Assembly: GCA_017412645.1 (NCBI GenBank)
Contig: JAFPWX010000009.1
Span: 1-64,000, forward strand
Length of the DNA stretch: 64,000 nucleotides
Source: Bacteroidales bacterium
GTDB lineage: Bacteria > Bacteroidota > Bacteroidia > Bacteroidales > UBA932
Direction: 5' to 3'
Shown: piece by piece, positions 43,865 through 52,457 of the stretch
How the letters are laid out: each line of letters opens with the position of its first letter
Position numbering within the stretch: the stretch's first letter is position 1
The notes under the pieces: generated by a model
Seen by the model: the letters and a program-made list of their open reading frames with translations, nothing else
What the model was told of the DNA's origin: nothing
Database searches by the model: none
Program-made: the position numbers and the translations under genes

Positions 43865-44812
43865 ATGATCAGCATTTTCTACAGGCAAGGAGCTGAAATC
43901 ATTGTAAGCCAACACGAAACGGAGTTTGCTAAGCTTAGCAAAAGCAGTGTACTTTGGATAGACCTCCTCTCCCCCACCGGGGACGAGAAGCGTGCCACCG
44001 AAGAGTTTCTCGGAACCGAAATCCAGAGCCGCGCCACGGCCGAGGAAATCGAAAGCTCTTCGCGTTTCTTCGAAAACGAAACCGCCATCTTCGCCAACAC
44101 CAACTTCCTCTCCCCCTCGGGAGACGAGATGTCCGAGGATCCGGTATCGTTCACCCTTGCGGACAGTACGCTCGCAACCCTCAGGGACATACCCCTCCGC
44201 AGCTTCGACCAGTTGCAGAGACGCATCCAGGCAAGGCCGGCCCAATACGAGAACGGCTGGTGGGTCTTCGCATCCATACTCGACCAGAGGGTGGACCTCG
44301 ATGCAGATATCATCGAGCTAATGAGCAAGGAGACCTCGCAGTTCAGCCGCAGAATCAATCAGAAAGAGGACATCAACGAGGACTTCCTCCTGGATATCAA
44401 CCAGTTACAGGAAAACGCCATGATGGTTCGCGAGAACATCGTGGATAAACAGCGCCTCATCACGAATATCCTCAAGAGCGACCGTTATCCCGACAAGCTG
44501 GAGGCTAAGCTCAATGTAATACAGCAGGATATCTCGTCCCTTATCAACCACACCAACTTCAACTTCGAGAGGTTGGAGTACATGCAGGATACCGTGGTCG
44601 GTCTTATCAACCTGGAGCAGAACAACATAATGAAGGTCTTCACCCTCATCAGCGTGCTGCTCATGCCCGCCACTCTCATCGCCAGCTTCTACGGCATGAA
44701 CGTCGAGCTGCCCTTTGCCAGCTTCAAGCTCGCGTGGGTGGGAATCCTTGCGCTGATGGTGATTATCCTCCTTGTGGTCATCTTCATCTTCCGCCACAAG
44801 AAGTTCTTCTAG
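43865..44812 (+). CDS. corA: CorA-family magnesium transporter
   Basis: The 315-residue protein has a long soluble N-terminal part with helical stretches (INQLQENAMMVRENIVDKQRLITNIL) and two C-terminal membrane helices. The signature YGMN sits at the end of the first (ASFYGMNVELPF), as required for Mg2+ selectivity. It imports Mg2+ (or Co2+). It has its own promoter, and its stop lies 2 bp from the convergent nadD stop. Confidence 0.93.
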   Translation: MISIFYRQGAEIIVSQHETEFAKLSKSSVLWIDLLSPTGDEKRATEEFLGTEIQSRATAEEIESSSRFFENETAIFANTNFLSPSGDEMSEDPVSFTLADSTLATLRDIPLRSFDQLQRRIQARPAQYENGWWVFASILDQRVDLDADIIELMSKETSQFSRRINQKEDINEDFLLDINQLQENAMMVRENIVDKQRLITNILKSDRYPDKLEAKLNVIQQDISSLINHTNFNFERLEYMQDTVVGLINLEQNNIMKVFTLISVLLMPATLIASFYGMNVELPFASFKLAWVGILALMVIILLVVIFIFRHKKFF

Positions 44813-44814
44813 GC

Positions 44815-45372
44815 CTACATCAGCCAACCGGACATATCCTTTCCATCGGCTTTTCCGAGGCGGATTTCCGTCGAGGAGATGTCCACGTTTGGGGCTTTGA
44901 AAAGATGGATGCGGTAGGCGGGGTTTTCCTTTAGAAGACGGGCTTTCGCGTGGCCGCGATGGTAGCCTTTTCTCGGGAAGACGCCGACGCCGTAGTCCAG
45001 AAGGATGCGTTCGTGGTAGCGCCACCCTCCGAAGTGCTCCAGATTGTCCGCTCCGATGATGAGGGTGAAGCGGTTCTGCGGTTCCGCCGCCTGAAGGGCG
45101 TCCAGAGTGTTGATGGTGTACTGGGGCGACGGCATGTTCAGCTCTATGTCGAGCACCCGCACCTTGAGGTCGGGATGGCGCCGAACCGCCGCAACGGCCG
45201 CTTCATAACGCTGCCGGCCTGTGGGGTTGCTGTGCTTTTCCTTGAAGGGATTCTGGGGCGTAACCACCAGATACACAATATCGAAGCCTCCTTCCGCCGT
45301 AAGGTAGCGGATGATTGCTTCATGACCTTTGTGCAGTGGATTGAAGCTCCCGGAATAGACGGCGACGTTCAT
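44815..45372 (-). CDS. nadD: Nicotinate-nucleotide adenylyltransferase
   Basis: NadD joins ATP and nicotinate mononucleotide in NAD synthesis. The 185-residue protein has the nucleotidyltransferase start YSGSFNPLHKGHEAIIRYL, FTLIIGADNLEHF and the C-terminal DISSTEIR. Its ATG overlaps the gmk stop by 4 bp, a pairing often seen in Bacteroidota. Confidence 0.96.
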   Translation of the reverse strand: MNVAVYSGSFNPLHKGHEAIIRYLTAEGGFDIVYLVVTPQNPFKEKHSNPTGRQRYEAAVAAVRRHPDLKVRVLDIELNMPSPQYTINTLDALQAAEPQNRFTLIIGADNLEHFGGWRYHERILLDYGVGVFPRKGYHRGHAKARLLKENPAYRIHLFKAPNVDISSTEIRLGKADGKDMSGWLM

Positions 45373-45938
45373 TTCTTTGAAAGGAATCCGTCCACCAGTT
45401 TTTCCGCTTCGGCGAAGGCTTTCTCCAGATCGTCGTTCACCAGAACGGCGTCGAACTTCGGAGCGTAGGTCATTTCTTCCGCCGCCTTTGCGACGCGCTT
45501 TTCGATATCTTCCGCGGAGTCCGTGGCGCGGCTTACCAGACGCTGCCGGAGTTCTTCTATGGAAGGAGCCTGGATGAACACCGACAGGGCGGCATCGCCA
45601 AAATATTTCTTGAGGTTCACGCCACCTTTCACGTCCACGTCGAAGATAACCACGTGACCCGCGTCCCAGATGCGCTGGATCTCACTTTTGAGGGTGCCGT
45701 AGAAGCGCCCGGGATACACCTCTTCGTATTCCACGAAGCCGTCGGCCGCGATGCGGCTGCGGAAATCCTCTTCAGAAAGGAAGTAATAATCCACGCCGTG
45801 GACCTCGGTTCCACGAAGCGGACGGGACGTAGCCGAGACCGAAAACTCCATCTCGGGATGCAGATCCAGGATATGGTGCACTATGGTGCTTTTTCCGGAC
45901 CCCGAAGGGGCAGAAAAAATGAGGGCTTTGTTATTCAT
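45369..45938 (-). CDS. gmk: Guanylate kinase
   Basis: The enzyme phosphorylates GMP to GDP. The 189-residue protein begins ALIFSAPSGSGKSTIVHHIL (P-loop) and has SATSRPLRGTEVHGVDYYFLSEEDF, the GMP-binding region, and VVIFDVDVKGGVNLK. A -7 box (TATTTTTG, 45946-45953) lies 7 nt before the ATG. Confidence 0.97.
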   Translation of the reverse strand: MNNKALIFSAPSGSGKSTIVHHILDLHPEMEFSVSATSRPLRGTEVHGVDYYFLSEEDFRSRIAADGFVEYEEVYPGRFYGTLKSEIQRIWDAGHVVIFDVDVKGGVNLKKYFGDAALSVFIQAPSIEELRQRLVSRATDSAEDIEKRVAKAAEEMTYAPKFDAVLVNDDLEKAFAEAEKLVDGFLSKK

Positions 45939-45945
45939 TTCTCCG

Positions 45946-45963
45946 CAAAAATAGTTAAATTTG
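45946..45963. promoter_or_regulatory. Back-to-back promoters of gmk and fba
   Basis: Minus-strand TATTTTTG (45946-45953) and plus-strand TAAATTTG (45956-45963) are 2 bp apart, the same spacing as for trxB and the Fur-like gene. Confidence 0.6.
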
Positions 45964-46004
45964 TGGACGTATTAACAGCTATTATTTCTTATTCAATATT
46001 AATT

Positions 46005-47003
46005 ATGATCAATTACAAAGATTTGGGCCTTGTGAACACCCGCGAGATGTTCGCGAAGGCAGTTAAGGGTGGATACGCCATCCCTGCATTCAATTTCAAC
46101 AATATGGAGCAGCTCCAGGCCATTATCATGGCAGCTGCCGAGACCAAGTCTCCCGTCATCCTTCAGGTTTCCAAGGGCGCCCGCAACTATGCGAACCAGA
46201 CCCTTCTCCGCTACATGGCGGAAGGTGCTGTGGCATATGCCAAGGAACTCGGCTGGGAAAAGCCCCAGATCTGCCTCCACCTGGACCACGGCGACAGCTT
46301 CGAGCTCTGCAAGAGCTGCGTAGACATGGGCTTCAGCTCGGTCATGATCGACGCCTCTTCCCTCCCCTACGAAGAGAACATCGCCCTCACCAAGAAGGTG
46401 GTTGACTACGCACATCAGTTCGATGTCACCGTAGAGGCCGAACTCGGCGTTCTCGCCGGCGTTGAAGACGAAGTGTCCGCCGCCGAATCCCACTACACCA
46501 AGCCCGAAGAGGTGATTGACTTCGCAACCCGCACCGGCTGCGACTCCCTCGCCATCTCCATTGGCACCAGCCACGGCGCCTACAAGTTCACTCCCGAACA
46601 GTGCACCCGCGACCCCAAGACCGGCAAGCTCATTCCCCCGCCGCTCGCATTCAACGTCCTTCATGAAATCGAGAAGAAGCTCCCCGGCTTCCCCATCGTC
46701 CTTCACGGTTCCTCCAGCGTTCCGCAGGAATATGTGGACATCATCAACGAGTTCGGCGGCAAGCTGCCCGATGCAGTAGGTATCCCCGAAGAGCAGCTCC
46801 GCGAGGCCTCCAAGAGCGCAGTCTGTAAGATCAACATCGACTCCGACAGCCGTCTTGCCATGACCGCCGCCATCCGCAAGGTCTTCCACGACAAGCCCGG
46901 TGAGTTCGACCCGCGCAAGTACCTCGGCCCCGCCCGCGACGAGATGAAAAAACTCTACATGCACAAGATCGTGAACGTTCTCGGTTCCGACGGAAAGGCT
47001 TAA
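46005..47003 (+). CDS. fba: Fructose-bisphosphate aldolase, class II
   Basis: The zinc enzyme splits fructose 1,6-bisphosphate in glycolysis. The ATG at 46005 gives 332 residues. Motifs are YAIPAFNFNNMEQLQAII, ICLHLDHGDSFELC (zinc His), VEAELGVLAGVEDEV, AISIGTSHGAYKF (zinc His) and IVLHGSSSVP (zinc His), then INIDSDSRLAMTAAIRK. The frame is open far upstream across gmk on the other strand, but the earlier part is not aldolase. It is followed by aspA after 3 bp. Confidence 0.97.
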   Translation: MINYKDLGLVNTREMFAKAVKGGYAIPAFNFNNMEQLQAIIMAAAETKSPVILQVSKGARNYANQTLLRYMAEGAVAYAKELGWEKPQICLHLDHGDSFELCKSCVDMGFSSVMIDASSLPYEENIALTKKVVDYAHQFDVTVEAELGVLAGVEDEVSAAESHYTKPEEVIDFATRTGCDSLAISIGTSHGAYKFTPEQCTRDPKTGKLIPPPLAFNVLHEIEKKLPGFPIVLHGSSSVPQEYVDIINEFGGKLPDAVGIPEEQLREASKSAVCKINIDSDSRLAMTAAIRKVFHDKPGEFDPRKYLGPARDEMKKLYMHKIVNVLGSDGKA

Positions 47004-47006
47004 ACC

Positions 47007-48419
47007 ATGTCAGAACAGAAATTCAGGATTGAAAGTGACCTCCTCGGTGAACTCCAGGTTCCCGAGGAGGCCTATTATGGGGTGCAGACTCAGCGTGCAA
47101 TCAACAATTACCGCATCTCCACCACCCATATGTGCGACTATCCGGAGTACATCATAGCAATGGCGTACGTCAAGATGGCCGCAGCAGAGGCAAACGCCCG
47201 TCTGGGCGTCCTGGACCGCAAGATCGCAGATGCGATAGTTGCAGCCTGCAAGGAAATCGTGGACGGCAAATTCCACGACCAGTTCCCTGTGGACATGGTC
47301 CAGGGAGGTGCCGGCACTTCGGTGAACATGAACGCCAACGAGGTCATCGCCAACCGCGCTCTCGAGCTCATGGGGCACAAGAAGGGAGAATACCAGTATT
47401 GCTCCCCCAACGACCATGTGAACTGCGCGCAGAGCACCAACGACGCCTATCCCACCGCCTTCCGCTATACCTTCGTCCGGATGAACAAAAAGCTGGTGGT
47501 GGCGCTCCAGGCCCTCATCGCCTCCTTCCGCTCAAAGGGCGAGGAATTCAAGGATGTCATCAAGATGGGCCGCACCCAGCTTCAGGACGCCGTTCCCATG
47601 ACCTCCGGACAGGAATTCAACGCCTTCGCCAACAACCTTGAAGAAGAACTTGCGAACCTCGAGCGCAACGTTGTGCTGCTCAAGGAGATCAACATGGGCG
47701 GCACCGCCATCGGCACCGGCCTCAATGCGGTTCCCGGCTTCGCTGAGCTCTGCACCGAGCTCATGAGCGAGTTCACCGGCGACAAGTTCGAGAAGGCTCC
47801 AGACCTGGTGGAGGCAACCCCCGACACCGGTGCGTACGTGAGCTATTCGGCAGCCCTCAAACGTCTTGCCATCAAGCTTTCCAAGATCTGCAACGACCTC
47901 CGCCTCATGGCCTCCGGTCCGCGCTGCGGCCTGCACGAGATCAACCTGCCTCCCATGGCTCCCGGTTCCTCCATCATGCCCGGCAAGGTGAATCCGGTTA
48001 TCCCCGAAGTCACCAACCAGGTATGCTTCAAGGTCATAGGCAACGACACCACCGTGGCTTTTGCCGCGGAAGCCGGTCAGCTTCAGCTGAACGTCATGGA
48101 GCCCGTCATCGCGGAGAGCATCCTTGAGAGCCAGACCTGGCTGACCAACGTGATGGACACCCTCCGCACCAAGTGCATCGACGGTATCACCGTCAATGCG
48201 GACCACCTTTACAAGATGGTCAAGCACTCCATCGGCATAGTCACCGCCCTCAACCCCTACATCGGCTACAAGGCCTCCACAAAGGTAGCCAAGGAAGCTC
48301 TGGAGACGGGAGTGGGCGTCTACGACCTCGTGCTCCACTACGGTCTTATGTCCAAGGAAAAGCTCGACGAGGCCCTGGATCCCAAGGCCATGACGAGTTC
48401 TCACGAATTCCTGAAATAG
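47007..48419 (+). CDS. aspA: Aspartate ammonia-lyase
   Basis: The enzyme deaminates aspartate to fumarate, feeding fumarate respiration in anaerobes. The 470-residue protein has YYGVQTQRAINNYRIS, GGAGTSVNMNANEVIANRA, the TGLNAVPGF region and the superfamily signature GSSIMPGKVNPVIPE. The signature residues favour aspartase over fumarase C, which shares the fold. It is probably co-transcribed with fba. Confidence 0.95.
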   Translation: MSEQKFRIESDLLGELQVPEEAYYGVQTQRAINNYRISTTHMCDYPEYIIAMAYVKMAAAEANARLGVLDRKIADAIVAACKEIVDGKFHDQFPVDMVQGGAGTSVNMNANEVIANRALELMGHKKGEYQYCSPNDHVNCAQSTNDAYPTAFRYTFVRMNKKLVVALQALIASFRSKGEEFKDVIKMGRTQLQDAVPMTSGQEFNAFANNLEEELANLERNVVLLKEINMGGTAIGTGLNAVPGFAELCTELMSEFTGDKFEKAPDLVEATPDTGAYVSYSAALKRLAIKLSKICNDLRLMASGPRCGLHEINLPPMAPGSSIMPGKVNPVIPEVTNQVCFKVIGNDTTVAFAAEAGQLQLNVMEPVIAESILESQTWLTNVMDTLRTKCIDGITVNADHLYKMVKHSIGIVTALNPYIGYKASTKVAKEALETGVGVYDLVLHYGLMSKEKLDEALDPKAMTSSHEFLK

Positions 48420-48425
48420 TTCCTT

Positions 48426-49046
48426 CTAAAAGGAATGCAGATAGCATCTCGCCTCTTGCCACTTGCGGGAGGCGAGATTCTTTTTGCTTATCAGAAAGTT
48501 CAGCATTCCGGAATCGAAAAACCGCAGGCCCCAGCCATCGTTCTCGTCTATCTGCAGCAGCGAAACCATGCCCGGCATAGCCTCACGGACTTCTTCGAAA
48601 TAAGGTTTGCCGAGAAGACGGGTATAGCTTTCTTCTCCTCCGAACAGGATCTCCTCCGCCGGAAGGCAGGCCGGAGTGCCGTCTTCATAGACTATGCTGT
48701 GGGTGTGAAGATTGTCGCAGGAGGGTGAATACAACACTTTGAAATGCTGCGTGTTCCACTCCCCCATCCCGGGAGCCACATCGGCATCGAGGTTACCCAG
48801 GAAATAATCCAGGGCGGCGAAGAAATAGAGCATCCCTTCGTGAGGCAGCAGGCCTTCCGGGTCGTGTTCGGAGAGGTCAGCGCAACGGATCTGGCAGATG
48901 AAGGTGAGCGGGTCGAGGTACATCTCACCGTCCACATTCACCGGCACCTCCGGATACTCGAGTTCTTCCGGCATATCCGGGAAACCCCACCACTTGCTGC
49001 GCCCGAAGAGTTCGGAATCCGTTTTTGCGAAGGAGAGCGAAATCAT
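48426..49046 (-). CDS. DUF1963 (YwqG-like) protein, last gene of the kinase-AAA operon
   Basis: The 206-residue soluble protein matches the DUF1963/YwqG family: FGRSKWWGFPDMPEELEYP near the start, LTFICQIRCADL, GMLYFFAALDYFL, and a C-terminal WGLRFFDSGMLNFLISKKNLASRKW. The family has no known activity and often sits beside toxin-immunity or stress genes. It starts 10 bp after the GNAT gene stop, in the same direction, so I count it in the operon. No signal peptide is present. Confidence 0.8.
   Translation of the reverse strand: MISLSFAKTDSELFGRSKWWGFPDMPEELEYPEVPVNVDGEMYLDPLTFICQIRCADLSEHDPEGLLPHEGMLYFFAALDYFLGNLDADVAPGMGEWNTQHFKVLYSPSCDNLHTHSIVYEDGTPACLPAEEILFGGEESYTRLLGKPYFEEVREAMPGMVSLLQIDENDGWGLRFFDSGMLNFLISKKNLASRKWQEARCYLHSF
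48447..48487 (+). terminator. Terminator of aspA inside the 3' end of the convergent gene
   Basis: ATCTCGCCTC (48447-48456) pairs perfectly with GAGGCGAGAT (48470-48479), followed by TCTTTTT. The stem lies within the last codons of the DUF1963 gene on the other strand. Confidence 0.8.
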
Positions 49047-49056
49047 CTTCCCGATA

Positions 49057-50220
49057 CTATAAATCCAAGCTCAGAAGAGACCTTTCAAGCGAATCGTATT
49101 TGCGAAGGCCCTCTTTGGACACGGAAAAGCCTTTTGACAGGAAGTTGTTCAGGCTGAAACTGTTCCCGGGCGAAACCGTCGCCAGGATCAGCTTGCGTCC
49201 GGAACTCCTTGCCAGTGATACGGCACAGTCGGTAAGATGCTTCTGAATGCCGAATCCTCTCCACTTCGGATCTGTCACCACCACATCGAAGGTAAGCACG
49301 TCGCCAGGCTGCTCCCCGGCATCCGAAGCAAGGTTCCGTGAAGATACCCTGCCGTTCACAAGCACGGCGAACCCTGCAAGGCTGCCATCAGGAGCGAAAA
49401 CGCCAAGGACGGTATCCATATAGATACTCTCGATGAGCTCTGCCCTGCTGAGCGGATAGAAAAGGCTCTTGTCCGCAATCTGCTCGCATGCCCGGGCCTG
49501 AAGATTCAGGACGGGCGACACGGAATCAAAGCCGAGGGTGCGTATCCCGAAAACAGTCGATTTCTCTTCAAAACTACCGACCTCGGCCTCGGGCACCCTG
49601 GCGGCATCGTTCATATACAGCCTTCCTGACAGATACTCTTCGCTAAAGGCGTTCTCCGCTTTCGGAATGGGTGAGCCTGTCTTGCGACGGTGACGTATCC
49701 ATGCCTCGTACAGCCTGAATATTTCATTGTACGAAGAAGAAGTCGGAAGCAGATGGTGCTCCTGAACGTAGCAGTCGTTGGTGAAGATGAAAAAGCGGTA
49801 TCCGAAAAGATCGTCCAGGTCTTCGATACGGGCAATCTTGTGACTGTAAAGCAGATAGAGATTTTCGAAGAATGTGCAATAGCAGGCGATGTCTGTATCT
49901 TCTATACCGTCCCACACGCCTGGAGCACCCTGCGGACGTTCAAGGGCCTGATACACCTTCATCAAATGCTCATTGTCGTGGAAATAATTGTTCTGGTCGA
50001 TAAGCATCTGGCAGCAGGTGACTTCCTGCGAATTCTTTATTTCCACGGGAATGAAAATCGTTCCTACCAGAGTTGCGGCAAGGGCGAAAACGCCCACTGC
50101 CGCCTCATCTCCGAGATGAAACACACCCACCAGAAGGAAGCAGACCACTATCGTAAGGATGGTCGCCACCACTATTATGGTCCTTTTCCCCGCAGGGCTG
50201 ATTTGTACCTGTGATTTCAC
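49057..50220 (-). CDS. Membrane-anchored GNAT-family acetyltransferase
   Basis: The 387-residue protein has two N-terminal hydrophobic segments (TIIVVATILTIVVCFLLVGVF and VGVFALAATLVGTIFIPV, about residues 14-60). A middle region of about 160 residues follows, with no name I can give (DTDIACYCTFFENLYLLYSHKIARIEDL). The C-terminal GNAT fold shows GVFAPDGSLAGFAVLVNG, LTFDVVVTDPKWRGFGIQKHL (acetyl-CoA loop) and LILATVSPGNSFSLNNFLSKGF. The acceptor is unknown. Fusion of a membrane anchor to a GNAT domain is unusual and suggests protein or envelope targets. The gene lies 10 bp after the zinc-finger membrane protein gene. Confidence 0.75.
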   Translation of the reverse strand: MKSQVQISPAGKRTIIVVATILTIVVCFLLVGVFHLGDEAAVGVFALAATLVGTIFIPVEIKNSQEVTCCQMLIDQNNYFHDNEHLMKVYQALERPQGAPGVWDGIEDTDIACYCTFFENLYLLYSHKIARIEDLDDLFGYRFFIFTNDCYVQEHHLLPTSSSYNEIFRLYEAWIRHRRKTGSPIPKAENAFSEEYLSGRLYMNDAARVPEAEVGSFEEKSTVFGIRTLGFDSVSPVLNLQARACEQIADKSLFYPLSRAELIESIYMDTVLGVFAPDGSLAGFAVLVNGRVSSRNLASDAGEQPGDVLTFDVVVTDPKWRGFGIQKHLTDCAVSLARSSGRKLILATVSPGNSFSLNNFLSKGFSVSKEGLRKYDSLERSLLSLDL

Positions 50221-50230
50221 TGCTTAAATC

Positions 50231-51910
50231 TTAAAAGATAAAATGCCAGAGTTTGACGAGCAGGCCCCATATCCATTTCAGGAGCATGAAGCCCAGCATT
50301 ATGGCGTAGACAAGCGCGATGAAGGCGATCTTGAGCACCTGCAGTCCCAGCCAGAACACCCCGGAGGTAAGGACCGAGAGGCCGAGATAGTTGAGGCCAA
50401 GCATCACGGCAAGTATACCTGCCGCTATGAGGATATAGAGCCCCATGCCTGTAAATACATAACCAAACACGGTCAGATGCCGCGCCTTGCTATGGTCGGA
50501 GTTGTTCATAATCGATTTTATGAACCAGAGCAAGCCCAGGAAAATCAGGCACTGCAAAATCGGCAAGCAACTGGACGGCCTCCACGCAGGATCGTTGACG
50601 ATATGGGCGTAACGCAACACCGGATTGAGCTCGTGGTAGAAATTATAGATAAACGGAGTCCCCAAAAGAGCTACCAGCCAGAACATCAAGTCGTTACCCA
50701 TATTATAGAGGGTATTGAGGTGGGTGTTCACCTTGGATTCGATACCGAACTGCTGGGTGTCGCGGCCGTAGACATTCAGCTTGTCTACCTGCTCCAGCAG
50801 CTTGCGGGCCTTGATGGTGCCCACGCCGCCGACCTTCCTGTTCGCTTCTTTCAGCCACTTATCGGCCAGTTCGGTGATGGGAGACACGCCCGCGTAGAAG
50901 CGCTCTTCACCGAGGGCTGATGTTATGCAGCCGGTGTAGGTGCGGCCCTTGTAGGTGTACTGCACATACCAGACGTCCACCCTGTAGATGTCGGCCTCCT
51001 GAAAGAGGATACGGCGACGGCTGTGAGTATCCGAAGCGTGCTGGCCGATGAAGGAGTCGAGTTGCGCGCCTATCTGGCTTTCTTCGGTGAAGACGCCCTT
51101 GCTGATGGCCGTCTGACGCTCGTGGAAGAGATGCTTACCCAGATAGTCTTTCTTCTGGTCCACGATTTCAGCAATCCTGGATACGTTGTCCGTATAGAAA
51201 TAGTGCGATGATAATTTGTCGGCGAGTTCCTGGTCTATTTTGAAACAGTGTACGTTTTTGCCGTTGCCTTCGCAGATCGGACATGTGACCTTTCCGCTGC
51301 CTCGGCACGTACTGCACTGTACTGTTCCGCTGCCGCCGCAATTGCCGCAATTTACATAGTAATAGTGCGTCCTGTAGCCATAAACCGGCTCACGGTGGCC
51401 GTCGGAGTACACATTGTATCCGGTCACCTCATATCTGGATTCGCTCTTCTGTATCTGTCCGCTTCCGCCGCAGCTGCTGCAGGTGTTCCTGCCGTCGCCG
51501 CCGCAGTTGGAGCAGATCACCCTTCCGCTGCCGCTGCATCGCGTACATGTTTCCACGTGATGAGAACCAGGCACCTCGAAGGACTTGCCGTTATGCACGA
51601 ACTTGTCCGTGGTGAGCAGGTTATAGCTCCACACATCCACATCGGAAGGTTTGTAGAACCTGCGGTTATAGACGTCTCCACCCCTGTACGGATACTGCTT
51701 GTCGTTGACCGGACGGGTATCATACTGGGAATGCAGATGTTCCACGTAAATGGGATCGAGGTCGTACTTCTGCAGCACTATCTCGTTTCCGTAGTCGCCG
51801 AAGGGATGGCCCTCCGAGCGCGAGGCATATTCGTTAATCAGCCTTTTTACCCTCTCCCGCGCATCATTGTCGATGGGAAGGGACTGGTGTCTTAAATACT
51901 TTTCCGACAT
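50231..51910 (-). CDS. Membrane protein with DnaJ-type CxxCxGxG zinc finger, no J domain
   Basis: In this 559-residue protein, residues about 121-225 contain six CxxCxGxG motifs (CTRCSGSG, CSNCGGDG, CSSCGGSG, CGNCGGSG, CSTCRGSG, CPICEGNG), interrupted once by a tyrosine-rich insert. DnaJ has four. There is no HPD J domain. A central 200-residue region is soluble, and the C-terminal 150 residues hold about five or six membrane helices ending in WIWGLLVKLWHFIF. The zinc finger may bind unfolded protein or a partner. I do not recognise the whole architecture. It is embedded in the operon, 8 bp after the lipoprotein gene. Confidence 0.75.
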   Translation of the reverse strand: MSEKYLRHQSLPIDNDARERVKRLINEYASRSEGHPFGDYGNEIVLQKYDLDPIYVEHLHSQYDTRPVNDKQYPYRGGDVYNRRFYKPSDVDVWSYNLLTTDKFVHNGKSFEVPGSHHVETCTRCSGSGRVICSNCGGDGRNTCSSCGGSGQIQKSESRYEVTGYNVYSDGHREPVYGYRTHYYYVNCGNCGGSGTVQCSTCRGSGKVTCPICEGNGKNVHCFKIDQELADKLSSHYFYTDNVSRIAEIVDQKKDYLGKHLFHERQTAISKGVFTEESQIGAQLDSFIGQHASDTHSRRRILFQEADIYRVDVWYVQYTYKGRTYTGCITSALGEERFYAGVSPITELADKWLKEANRKVGGVGTIKARKLLEQVDKLNVYGRDTQQFGIESKVNTHLNTLYNMGNDLMFWLVALLGTPFIYNFYHELNPVLRYAHIVNDPAWRPSSCLPILQCLIFLGLLWFIKSIMNNSDHSKARHLTVFGYVFTGMGLYILIAAGILAVMLGLNYLGLSVLTSGVFWLGLQVLKIAFIALVYAIMLGFMLLKWIWGLLVKLWHFIF

Positions 51911-51918
51911 AGCCGCTC

Positions 51919-52443
51919 TTATACAGGTTTAACGAAGAAAGTCTTGATTACCTTTATGGTGAAAATCACCGCAAAAGCGATCAGCACCACCAGGAAATAT
52001 ATGGTAAGGCCGGGGCTGTACCCATCGGCCGGGAGGGACTCGAAAGTAACCTCTACGCGCTCCATGAAATTGGCCTTATAATCGGCCAAAGCCTCGGGAG
52101 ACGCCTTCGCTGCCGCTTTCTTGGCTGCGTCCTCCTTCATTTTGTCTTCCTTGCGAAGCTTTTCGGCATACTTCTCACGGGCAGCCTTCTCGGCCGACTG
52201 CGACCAACTGACCTTGAACTCCTTGAACAGTTTGCCGATGGCGATCTTCTTGAAAGGCGACGCGATCTCACGGGCTGCGGTAGCCGTAAAGATGGAATCG
52301 ACTGGTATTTCCTTGCTCCTGGTCCTCAGGGCCTCCTGCTGAACCGGGTCGGTAATCTTCTCTCTCTTCTTATGCCTGGTACAGGAGGAAAAACTCATCA
52401 GTACCGTGAGAGCCAGCATGATTATTAAACCTGTCCTTTTCAT
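51919..52443 (-). CDS. Operon lipoprotein with C-terminal membrane helix
   Basis: The start at 52443 gives 174 residues: a lipoprotein-type signal (LALTVLMSFSSCTRH, Cys about 21), an alanine- and lysine-rich helical segment (SAEKAAREKYAEKLRKEDKMKEDAAKKAAAK) that looks like a coiled coil, and a C-terminal hydrophobic helix (GLTIYFLVVLIAFAVIFTI). Lipidation and a C-terminal anchor together would tie it to the membrane at both ends. No family is recognised. It lies 14 bp after the PP2C gene. Confidence 0.65.
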   Translation of the reverse strand: MKRTGLIIMLALTVLMSFSSCTRHKKREKITDPVQQEALRTRSKEIPVDSIFTATAAREIASPFKKIAIGKLFKEFKVSWSQSAEKAAREKYAEKLRKEDKMKEDAAKKAAAKASPEALADYKANFMERVEVTFESLPADGYSPGLTIYFLVVLIAFAVIFTIKVIKTFFVKPV

Positions 52444-52457
52444 AAATGATATGATGT

